Virus record (IMG/VR): IMGVR_UViG_3300040806_002039
Coordinates: 1 to 21,347 of that record
DNA from: a virus
DNA: 21,347 nucleotides
Direction: 5' to 3' (one strand)
The notes beneath the pieces are model-generated. The model was not told where the DNA came from. It made no database searches and saw only the letters and a program-made list of their open reading frames with translations. Positions 1 to 6,704 of the stretch are shown in pieces. Positions within the stretch are counted from its first letter, which is position 1, and each line of letters begins with the position of its first letter. Made by a program: the position numbers and the translations under genes.

Positions 1-244
1 CGGACTTAGACACCTCAGCAGCTTCTTCGATAACCTCGTCTGCCTTTTCGACATCCTCGGCTTCAGTGGTTTCAGCCTTCTCGACCTCAACCTCTGCTTC
101 AGCATCGTCTGCTTTTTCAACGTCGGCTTCTACGGCCTCTGTCTCCTCAGCAACCTCAACGCTTTCAGCTGCGGCATCTGCCTCTGGAGCGACCTCATCT
201 GATTTTTCTACAACCTCTTCGAGGTTTGTTGTTTCATCAGTCAT
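1..244 (-). CDS. Nested scaffold protein from an internal in-frame start (predicted), partial
   Basis: Codon 253 of the protease gene is an ATG at 244-242 in the same frame. It is preceded by a perfect AGGAGG at 258-253 with an 8-base spacer, a much better initiation site than that of the full-length gene. The product would begin MTDETTNLEEVVEK and consist only of the acidic Ala/Glu-rich region with VEKAD-type repeats, which is typical of a capsid scaffold. This mirrors lambda C/Nu3 and herpesvirus UL26/UL26.5, where a protease and a separate scaffold share one frame. The internal Shine-Dalgarno and frame are seen; the separate product is inferred. The gene continues past the left edge. Confidence 0.6.
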   Translation of the reverse strand, partial: MTDETTNLEEVVEKSDEVAPEADAAAESVEVAEETEAVEADVEKADDAEAEVEVEKAETTEAEDVEKADEVIEEAAEVSKS

Positions 245-1000
245 AGGACTTACCTCCTTTGTTATCTCAGTGTTAATGCCTTTAGCACTATCAACCAAGA
301 ATTTTATCATGTCCTGTTTGGTATCGTCGGTCTTCTCAACGAAACCAATGTTGGTCATTTCGTTTCCAGATGTGGGGCTGACTTCAGCGTCCCTTTCTGA
401 AAGCATGACCAATCCAGTTTCTTTATCCCAAAATACATTTTCGAGAACTACATCAACGCCCTCACCTTTAAGAACGTCTACGCCATCAACCTTTTCAACA
501 GAAAGGATGCTGGCAAATTGATTTGCGGGGGAATCAACAAGAGAAAGCTCTACAAGATCGTAGTCTTTAATGACACGGATCTTGGAGTCCATCTTCTCGT
601 CGTAAGCGTCGTCCCAATCATTCATTCTACCGCCAATAGAAAAACCAGAAAGAGTGCCATCTAGAACCTTTTCCCAAGTGTCCTGAGCACCCTTAGATAC
701 GTATGCTGAGACGTATACGCCGCTATAAAACTTCTTTGACTCTGGGTCAAAGTACTTGTCCTCTTTAAAGTTAACCATTTTACCTACTGCTGTAGGCTGG
801 TGCATTTCACGAATGTTCCCACGGAACTTTTCGAATGCCTTAAGTGAGGCCTCCTGAGTAACAATGTCATTTTGCTTATCGACATTGTCCAGCGTGGCAA
901 ACCCAGAGACGATACGCCTCTCTTCATCTACTTTACTGAACGGCATAGAGAGGCGAACGCTGTCGCCTTCTGTATCCCAGTGCGCTTTAAACATAGTCAT
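1..1000 (-). CDS. Prohead protease with C-terminal scaffold-like tail (XkdF/S78 type), partial
   Basis: The gene starts at the ATG at 1000-998 and runs off the left edge; 333 codons are visible. It should mature the procapsid by cleaving scaffold and capsid proteins. Residues 22-165 carry hallmarks of the herpesvirus-fold phage protease family: an SGFATLDNVDKQNDIV-like segment (32-47), a candidate catalytic His67 in EMHQP, candidate Ser121 in SGFSIGGR, and Glu151 in LVELSLVDSPANQ. These assignments follow family knowledge and were not aligned. From about residue 253 the chain becomes very acidic and Ala/Glu/Val rich, with repeats of the type VEKAD, as expected for a scaffold domain. It follows the portal by a 47-base gap with its own extended -10. 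The ATG at 994-992 is an alternative start. No strong Shine-Dalgarno precedes either. The function call is confident; the C-terminus is unseen. Confidence 0.87.
   Translation of the reverse strand, partial: MTMFKAHWDTEGDSVRLSMPFSKVDEERRIVSGFATLDNVDKQNDIVTQEASLKAFEKFRGNIREMHQPTAVGKMVNFKEDKYFDPESKKFYSGVYVSAYVSKGAQDTWEKVLDGTLSGFSIGGRMNDWDDAYDEKMDSKIRVIKDYDLVELSLVDSPANQFASILSVEKVDGVDVLKGEGVDVVLENVFWDKETGLVMLSERDAEVSPTSGNEMTNIGFVEKTDDTKQDMIKFLVDSAKGINTEITKEVSPMTDETTNLEEVVEKSDEVAPEADAAAESVEVAEETEAVEADVEKADDAEAEVEVEKAETTEAEDVEKADEVIEEAAEVSKS
253..258 (-). promoter_or_regulatory. Strong internal ribosome binding site (AGGAGG)
   Basis: The minus strand reads AAAGGAGGTAAGTCCTATG, which places a consensus Shine-Dalgarno 8 bases before the in-frame ATG at 244-242 inside the protease gene. 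It marks the boundary between the protease part and the acidic scaffold part of the protein, which argues against chance. Confidence 0.65.
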
Positions 1001-1009
1001 ACTACCCTA

Positions 1010-1018
1010 ATTATAACA
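1010..1018 (-). promoter_or_regulatory. Extended -10 promoter before the protease gene
   Basis: The minus strand reads TGTTATAAT, a perfect extended -10 element, in the 47-base gap between portal and protease. Its last base is 9 bases from the ATG at 1000, so transcription would start within about 0-3 bases of the start codon. No convincing -35 is visible at 16-18 bases. It belongs to a set of five similar elements in this window. Confidence 0.55.
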
Positions 1019-1024
1019 CCTTTT

Positions 1025-1047
1025 TTACAATCTTTATAAAATTGTAA
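1025..1047 (-). repeat. Inverted repeat directly after the portal stop codon
   Basis: A 7-base arm (TTACAAT at 1047-1041 and ATTGTAA at 1031-1025 on the minus strand) surrounds a 9-base loop and abuts the portal TAG. It is AT-rich and is followed on the transcribed strand by A rather than U residues, so it is not a standard intrinsic terminator. It could be an operator next to the downstream promoter or a weak 3'-end hairpin. Confidence 0.4.
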
Positions 1048-2646
1048 CTATTGTGAAGATCTACCTTCACCTTGTGCATTTCTGCCAGAAACAGTTGAGG
1101 GACTATCTGATTGATTATTAGATCTTTCAGCATCCCTTTCTCTGTTACCAGCTAGATTTGCACGAGCATCTGTGGCTTGCCTTGAAGTCATTTCAAATGG
1201 AGAGTCTCCATCCTGTCTTTGTGGCAAACCCAAAATCTCTCTCGCTTCATTAGGAACCATGATCTGGTTCTTGACATAACGCTCTAGAATTTGAGACTGT
1301 GCAATCTCATCTGTAAGAGTTAACTCGTTAAACTTAAACTCAAGGATGTCTGTCTTTTCTTTAACTACCTTGTTGATAATTTTCTCAATACTCTTTTGTG
1401 CTGGACGAGCAACCTGCTCTTTAAATGTACGGTCCTGTGCAAGAGCAGCAGCGATGTTAGAAGAATCCGAACCACCAATTTTTGAAAGTGGAACCTGGTG
1501 AGCCATCAAAACATTGTCTCTGTTTTGTTTGGTGTATTCACGGAAAGACGCTTCCTGAATACCGTTCTCGATTGGCTCCATCTTAAACTCAACCTTGTTG
1601 CTATCAGAGTCTCCAGGAAGAGGGATGTACAGCGTTCTGTGAGACTGGCCCTTAAGGTTGGTCTGCAAGAATCTAAACATCTTGTCTTCTGCATCAGCAG
1701 AAAGCTTTGCTCCCTTTAGGGTAACCACATATCTTGGGACTGCCTTATTGCTAAAGTAATCAATGTTGTATTGTGAAGCTAGCTGGTCTCCGTGTACAGA
1801 GGTGATCGCAGACATGATGTCTGGAATACCGTAAAAAGTGTTAAGTGGTGAGTATTCTTTAAAGTGAATAATTTCGTTTGGTCTTGCATCTGTTGTAATA
1901 GGATTCCTGTTTGTTGCACCAAAATTTCTAAAGTATACAACCTTCTGTCCAATTATCTGTACGTACCCGTCACGCAGTCTGCGCACGCGCATTGTAGTCG
2001 ATGGGATGTGACCAATGTACCCAATTTCTCCCTTAGTTGTTCTTCCAATTTCTAAGTATCCATTTCCCGTTGCCTGAACGTCAGTGTAGAATTTCATCAT
2101 AGTGTTCGTAAAAGAATCGTCGTCATTAAGATTTTCGATCCAGTCACGCAATTCAATCTTTGCTCTTTCAATTCTATTACGTGCACGCTCAACAGCTTGA
2201 CGATCACTGTTTGCTTCTAGTCTTAGCATTGTTCTTCTAGATACCTCGAAGTCATAACCTAGACCAACAATGTTTTCTACCTTAGCATCGATAGCTGCGT
2301 GGTTAGCAAAAGAGGTGTCGTAATAGTTTGCAAGTTCATAAAGGTTCCAAGGAGGAGTGATAACATCAAACATTCCGTACCCGTTTCTGAAAACGGTGCC
2401 AGGATTAATCTCTTTAGATCTTGCCCCATCCTGACCAGAAGAGGTAGCCATTGCGCTATTTAGATAAGCCTCGGTAGGCTCTGCATTTTTTGCAATTCTC
2501 GTGGCACGACGCTTAAAGTTTGTGTCAAGTCCGTTGAATCCTTTAATGTTGTCCCAAGACTTAGAGAAAGGGTCTTGCCTCTTAAAGATATCATCGTCTT
2601 TTTCAATATCGTCAATGCGGGCACCGACTGTCCATTCCTGTGTCAT
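1048..2646 (-). CDS. Phage portal protein, PBSX/HK97-like family
   Basis: The 532-residue product should form the dodecameric ring at the capsid vertex through which DNA is packaged and to which the tail attaches. Family-typical segments are visible: ITPPWNLYELANYYDTS (96-112), DVQATGNGYLEI (189-200), HFKEYSPLNTFYGIPDIMSA (261-280), DQLASQYNIDYFSNKAVPRY (287-306) and AHQVPLSKIG (382-391). The last 40 or so residues are polar and rich in Asn, Ser, Arg and Gln, probably disordered. Length fits the family. The ATG overlaps the TAA of the preceding gene by one base (TAATG), and GGAG lies 10 bases upstream, suggesting translational coupling. The protease gene follows, the usual portal-protease order of head modules. 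Confidence 0.93.
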   Translation of the reverse strand: MTQEWTVGARIDDIEKDDDIFKRQDPFSKSWDNIKGFNGLDTNFKRRATRIAKNAEPTEAYLNSAMATSSGQDGARSKEINPGTVFRNGYGMFDVITPPWNLYELANYYDTSFANHAAIDAKVENIVGLGYDFEVSRRTMLRLEANSDRQAVERARNRIERAKIELRDWIENLNDDDSFTNTMMKFYTDVQATGNGYLEIGRTTKGEIGYIGHIPSTTMRVRRLRDGYVQIIGQKVVYFRNFGATNRNPITTDARPNEIIHFKEYSPLNTFYGIPDIMSAITSVHGDQLASQYNIDYFSNKAVPRYVVTLKGAKLSADAEDKMFRFLQTNLKGQSHRTLYIPLPGDSDSNKVEFKMEPIENGIQEASFREYTKQNRDNVLMAHQVPLSKIGGSDSSNIAAALAQDRTFKEQVARPAQKSIEKIINKVVKEKTDILEFKFNELTLTDEIAQSQILERYVKNQIMVPNEAREILGLPQRQDGDSPFEMTSRQATDARANLAGNRERDAERSNNQSDSPSTVSGRNAQGEGRSSQ

Positions 2647-3026
2647 TATCCTTCATCTCCATATGTTTTGAGAGTTTGTTTTGCTGCAATTACTGCACCA
2701 AGATCATTCATATTAGGAATAAGCCCCTGACCCATACGGTCTACCTGCTCGCTGTGTTCCTCTTCAGAAATCTTTTTAGCATTGGCATAAAACTCTGCCT
2801 TGCCCTCTGGCTGTCCCCAATACTTAGCAGCATTTTCTAGTTCTTTAATGCGAGACTGATCCCCTCGCATGGACTCAATAGAAAGGGCGTTACCGTTTCC
2901 ATCTGTAAAAGCTTTGCCGTTTGGCTTAATCCAAACATATGTTCCGTAATTAGAAAAGTTTTCTTTAACAACCTGGATCTTTGTGTTACCGACTTGACCA
3001 GGAAAGCGTGGATTTTTATCATTCAT
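2646..3026 (-). CDS. Small conserved-looking phage protein upstream of portal, function unknown
   Basis: The 126-residue product starts at the ATG at 3026. A GTG at 3032 would add two residues, but it would lie only one base from the -10 element, so the ATG is preferred. The sequence begins MNDKNPRFPGQVGNTKIQVV, continues with a short beta-rich stretch (NYGTYVWIKPNGKAF) and then a helical, charged part containing YWGQPEGKAEFYANAKKI and MGQGLIPNMNDLGAVIAAK. There is no signal peptide or membrane segment. It overlaps the portal start by one base and is co-transcribed with portal and protease, so a head or neck role is likely from context only. I do not recognise a named family. Confidence 0.85.
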   Translation of the reverse strand: MNDKNPRFPGQVGNTKIQVVKENFSNYGTYVWIKPNGKAFTDGNGNALSIESMRGDQSRIKELENAAKYWGQPEGKAEFYANAKKISEEEHSEQVDRMGQGLIPNMNDLGAVIAAKQTLKTYGDEG

Positions 3027-3033
3027 AACCACT

Positions 3034-3042
3034 ATTATACCA
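3034..3042 (-). promoter_or_regulatory. Extended -10 promoter, predicted leaderless start
   Basis: The minus strand reads TGGTATAAT in an 18-base gap. Exactly 7 bases separate its end from the ATG at 3026, so the transcript would begin at or next to that A. No Shine-Dalgarno is present. A second TATAAT at 3049-3044, without the TG, overlaps the stop codon of the preceding gene. No good -35 is seen. Confidence 0.6.
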
Positions 3043-3044
3043 CA

Positions 3045-6000
3045 TTATACGGCAATGGCAGAATATTGCGACCAACCAATGTTATTAGTAAACTTATACT
3101 GATAATTATTTAACGTAAGAACATTATCGTCACCAACTAGGAACTTTGAAGTACCAGTAAAGATTTTATAGATGATTTCTGCATCTACTTCTGTCTTTTG
3201 AGAGGCTGCAAGGAACAGAACTTCTTGCCAAGTAAAGCCAGCGTCAGGGATAACAATAACCTCATCGCCCACAAGCTCTTTTCCTGCCCAGTATCCCCAG
3301 TCAAAGTCTTGACCGCCAGCATTTCTTACAGAGAACCACTGCCTGAAACCATAACGTTCTTCGTCATCAGCAACAGTTGTTTCGTAAAGAGATACGTTGT
3401 TAAACATTATTGGGCTGGTAAACCTAAGAGCCCCCACAGTTTCTGAGAAGCTTAATGGGTCTGGGAAAGAGATGCTTAAGAAAGCCCATGATCTTGGATA
3501 CAGGATTCCTCTTCTAACTGGCTTTCCGTTGACAAAGAAGAATAGGTTGGCCTGAATTCGTTTTGTATCTTCGTTAACCGCATAGATCTGGCCCCTAGTT
3601 CTATCCACACTATCAGAGATTAGATAGAAAGCCGTAGTTTGTTCTGCAGACTTTAATTCAAAAATCTTTACTGGTGCCTGTGGCATTAGCTCTTCGTCAT
3701 ATCTTAGGCACATCTGAATATTGCTTAGCTTGTAGAATGAGGCTGCATTTTTATTGATAGCCATAGACAAACCCTTAGAGGGCGATGGTAGATATTTTCC
3801 ACTCAACCTAATGCCAGAATTATCTGTTAGGTACAAGTAAGGAGTGCTTCCCTTGTAGATAGAGAACTCTGGAGCATTTTGATATTCAAAGTATGTGCCC
3901 CTACGAGTATAGGGAACTATGTCGGTTCCAAACTTAGATCCAATCTTATTGGGGAATGCCCCGAATGCCTGAGAAGAAAGTTGCAAAGATTTTAGTTTAA
4001 ATGGATTAGAATATATGCCCTCGATCTGGATATCTAGGTGCACATTTAAGGAGAAGTCTTCAAAGCTAATGTCTGTAGGAAATGTAATTACTGTTCCATC
4101 TACCACTTCGTATCGAGTATTGATCCACTCTGCACCTGGGCTTACGACATTGGTATTTTCTAACTTTTGAGTTCTTGAAAAGGATGAGAGTAAGGCATTT
4201 GCACCAGCGGCAAGTGGCTGCAAAGAAACATAAGCTTTGACTGGCAGACCATTGGTATTATAATAAATACCATCGAAATCAAACACCTTAAGAGAGTCAA
4301 GATTGATCTGAACAAAGTCTAATTTTCTTCTTTGATTTCCAAAAGCATCTGGGACATTCTTTGCAAAGTAAGATAGTGGAACATAATTTTCCCAATAGGA
4401 GTTAGCTGCAATATCAAGTCTGAAATTGCCTAACTCGTTTTTTGCCATCAGAGTATAAGTTGCGATGTGCTCAGTTGTTTTAATTGTAACGAAGTCATAG
4501 GGGTCTCCTCCGTCTAATATCAATGGCCAATAGTTTTCGTCATTTCCAAAATACTCATCTCCAGCATCATAGATATTTCCAGTGAACAAGCTAAAAACGT
4601 TCTCGTAATCAATAGGGACACCCCTCTCACTAAAGAAGTGTTTAATCTTAACAAGATTTCTTGCATTACAGAAAGAGACTCTGAATATCTTTCCATTGAA
4701 AGTATCCTGAAGAGTGGGAGAGCCACCAACAAAAATTCTTGTTTTTTGCTTAGTGCCAAAGAAAGAAGTAACCTTGTTGCCGTAGTATTTTACAAAACGA
4801 TCTATGTCTAAACCAACTAGGAACCTGTCTCCAACCTTTTGGCCTAAAGCTTTGTATAGAAGATCTTCAGAGTATGTGCCGTCTGCTTGCTTTAGAAGAA
4901 GCACATAGTTAATCTCATTGTTTAAAAGATATACCTGCAGTATAGACTTGGTTAGATCATTAGACAATTCAAAAAGAACTTCTTTGGTTTCAGAGTCGGC
5001 AGAGGTTTCAAATAGTGCATAGAAAGCCTTTGTATCTTCTTGTAGAAAGTTAAGGCTTTGATAATAAAGATACCCCTCGGTGCTCGACCACTCAGAATTT
5101 GGTCTTAAAGTAATAAAAGGATCTGCATCATTAGTCTGTGCCAACTCTAAATCTGACAACCATGTGTTTTCATCTTTATCGCTAAAGTTTGTCAGAGGTA
5201 GTGAGTGATTGGGCATTACAAGATTTTCTTTGCGTACATCTATATTCTCTAATAAACCACCCTCCCAACTCGCTGATGATGGAAAGTAGTAATTCTTAGA
5301 ATATTTAGAAAATGCAAAATCTACCAGCATTGAGTTTGCGGCGTTAAGGCCTTTGACATTACTAGGATACTCAACTGCCTGTCCGTATGCAAACCTTCTT
5401 TTGGCTACAATTGATGGAACTTCATAGGGGTATATCCCTACAGAATCGATTAGTATGGACGGTACATCTGAATAAGCGTAGAAGCCTAGCCAATCTTGGT
5501 TTACGCCATCATCAGTTCTTAGGGGGAAGTCGATAAGATCTGAATCTATTGCTTGACTTATTACTGTGTCCCCATTAATAATTAGAGATATTCTTGATGG
5601 AGAATAGGTAAAATCTATCAGCATTGGTCTGTTCCAATGCCCCACATAGTGAGCATTAGAATATGGTCCGACCTTGGTTTTAATAAAAGGCCCTTCACAA
5701 TAAATACCATCATCTGAGGATATTGGCCCAAAAATCTTTCTTGGCTCTACAGCATTGCTTTCTACATTACACCAAAATTCCGCAGTAAGCTCATTGTGAA
5801 CCCCAGACTCATTTAAAAATCCGAAGCCAGGCAAAATTATAGATGGAGAGTTATCCTTTGGTAAAACCTTCGTGCTATTTGCAGAACCATAAACCAGAGG
5901 GACGCCATTATTTCTAGAATACAAATAATTTTCATCGACAAGATAATACCCAGTTGCTGCGTCAAAGCCGTATGAGTAAGCTTCGATTGCCTTGCTGGCG

Positions 6001-6665
6001 GGCACGTCAATAGATGATGGAACATCAATCATTGTATTGAACTTATCTATTCCAGAAGATTCAAGATGAAACTCTTCGGACCATTGACCAGCAGTTAATC
6101 CATTTAGGACTAACTCGTAAGGCTCTGCAGAAAAAGCGTACTCTATTTTTATTAGCAGCTCTAAGTCAGCAAAGCTTTCTGGCAGAGTGAAACTTTCTGA
6201 AACAAAAGACCATGCCAAGCTAGAGGCAATAGTGGCTGGCTTTAAAACTTCTGGCATCTCTTCTAAAGTGACTGGATCTATATATTTGTATCCGATCTTT
6301 ACATTAAGAATTTTAGAATAAGTATATACATAAGTTGCAAAGGCAAAGGTTTTAATATTGCTAGAAAAGTCTTCAGGCTGTAGCTGAAAAGATGAAGCAA
6401 AAGTAACAATTCCATTGTTTGTATCTTCTGCAATAATGCCATAAACTGGCTCATCTAAAAATGGTGCAGCAGGTGGAATCACATCGAAAAACTCAGGATC
6501 TGTAGCATCACCAATTGCAGATACCCCAGAAGTTGTCCAAAGACTAAAGTCTCCTCCGTCAGCAGGGATCAAGGAAATGTAGTCAACTGGCTCATCCAGT
6601 GCCCAGAGAGCTAGGGGCTGCTCTGCAAAGACCTTGGTTGCATATGAGTTTAGTGGATTGGCCAT
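3045..6665 (-). CDS. Large tail/fibre protein with LamG-like (concanavalin-A-like) segments
   Basis: The 1206-residue protein opens with MANPLNSYATKVFAEQPLALWALDEPVDYISL, an N-terminal style I recall from large virion proteins of environmental phages. Its chain is beta-rich throughout, without signal peptide or membrane helices. Three regions look like LamG/concanavalin-A-like jelly rolls: about 275-415 (including LTAEFWCNVES and LIDFTYSPSRISLIINGDTV), about 525-670 (FYALFETS, LEVGDRFLVGLDID-like strands, ending FNGKIFRVSFCNARN) and roughly 960-1120. An additional beta domain lies at 85-225. Such domains commonly bind sugars, so an adhesin or minor tail role is inferred. The start ATG at 6665 lies 7 bases after a -10 element with no good Shine-Dalgarno. 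It precedes the head genes. Confidence 0.75.
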   Translation of the reverse strand: MANPLNSYATKVFAEQPLALWALDEPVDYISLIPADGGDFSLWTTSGVSAIGDATDPEFFDVIPPAAPFLDEPVYGIIAEDTNNGIVTFASSFQLQPEDFSSNIKTFAFATYVYTYSKILNVKIGYKYIDPVTLEEMPEVLKPATIASSLAWSFVSESFTLPESFADLELLIKIEYAFSAEPYELVLNGLTAGQWSEEFHLESSGIDKFNTMIDVPSSIDVPASKAIEAYSYGFDAATGYYLVDENYLYSRNNGVPLVYGSANSTKVLPKDNSPSIILPGFGFLNESGVHNELTAEFWCNVESNAVEPRKIFGPISSDDGIYCEGPFIKTKVGPYSNAHYVGHWNRPMLIDFTYSPSRISLIINGDTVISQAIDSDLIDFPLRTDDGVNQDWLGFYAYSDVPSILIDSVGIYPYEVPSIVAKRRFAYGQAVEYPSNVKGLNAANSMLVDFAFSKYSKNYYFPSSASWEGGLLENIDVRKENLVMPNHSLPLTNFSDKDENTWLSDLELAQTNDADPFITLRPNSEWSSTEGYLYYQSLNFLQEDTKAFYALFETSADSETKEVLFELSNDLTKSILQVYLLNNEINYVLLLKQADGTYSEDLLYKALGQKVGDRFLVGLDIDRFVKYYGNKVTSFFGTKQKTRIFVGGSPTLQDTFNGKIFRVSFCNARNLVKIKHFFSERGVPIDYENVFSLFTGNIYDAGDEYFGNDENYWPLILDGGDPYDFVTIKTTEHIATYTLMAKNELGNFRLDIAANSYWENYVPLSYFAKNVPDAFGNQRRKLDFVQINLDSLKVFDFDGIYYNTNGLPVKAYVSLQPLAAGANALLSSFSRTQKLENTNVVSPGAEWINTRYEVVDGTVITFPTDISFEDFSLNVHLDIQIEGIYSNPFKLKSLQLSSQAFGAFPNKIGSKFGTDIVPYTRRGTYFEYQNAPEFSIYKGSTPYLYLTDNSGIRLSGKYLPSPSKGLSMAINKNAASFYKLSNIQMCLRYDEELMPQAPVKIFELKSAEQTTAFYLISDSVDRTRGQIYAVNEDTKRIQANLFFFVNGKPVRRGILYPRSWAFLSISFPDPLSFSETVGALRFTSPIMFNNVSLYETTVADDEERYGFRQWFSVRNAGGQDFDWGYWAGKELVGDEVIVIPDAGFTWQEVLFLAASQKTEVDAEIIYKIFTGTSKFLVGDDNVLTLNNYQYKFTNNIGWSQYSAIAV

Positions 6666-6672
6666 ATAACCT

Positions 6673-6681
6673 ATTTTATCA
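6673..6681 (-). promoter_or_regulatory. Extended -10-like promoter, predicted leaderless start
   Basis: The minus strand reads TGATAAAAT (one mismatch to TGnTATAAT) in the 39-base gap. It ends exactly 7 bases before the ATG at 6665, the same spacing as at 3034-3042. Only a weak AGG lies between element and start codon. Confidence 0.45.
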
Positions 6682-6686
6682 TAATT

Positions 6687-6704
6687 AAGACTATCAATAG
6701 TCTT
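6687..6704 (-). repeat. Perfect inverted repeat directly after the 2192-residue gene
   Basis: AAGACTATTGATAGTCTT is fully palindromic apart from the central TG and immediately follows the TAA at 6705-6707. In RNA it would form a 7-8-bp hairpin with a tiny loop. No U-run follows on the minus strand, so it is a poor intrinsic terminator. It sits just upstream of the -10 at 6673-6681 and could be an operator or an mRNA 3'-end or processing hairpin. Confidence 0.45.

Noticed and set aside
66-521. Long Ser/Thr/Ala-rich open frame on the plus strand
   Set aside because: It is the antisense shadow of the acidic Glu/Ala/Val-rich scaffold region; composition alone keeps it open and no promoter or Shine-Dalgarno supports it.
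1025-1047. Intrinsic terminator after the portal gene
   Set aside because: The stem is AT-rich and is followed on the minus strand by A residues, not U residues; it is kept only as an inverted repeat.
3027-3032. GTG at 3032 as the start of the small protein before the portal
   Set aside because: It lies one base from the -10 element, so it could not be in the transcript from that promoter; the ATG at 3026 has the 7-base spacing also seen at 6665.
6687-6704. Intrinsic terminator after the 2192-residue gene
   Set aside because: The palindrome is perfect but no U-run follows on the transcribed strand, and a promoter element follows at once.
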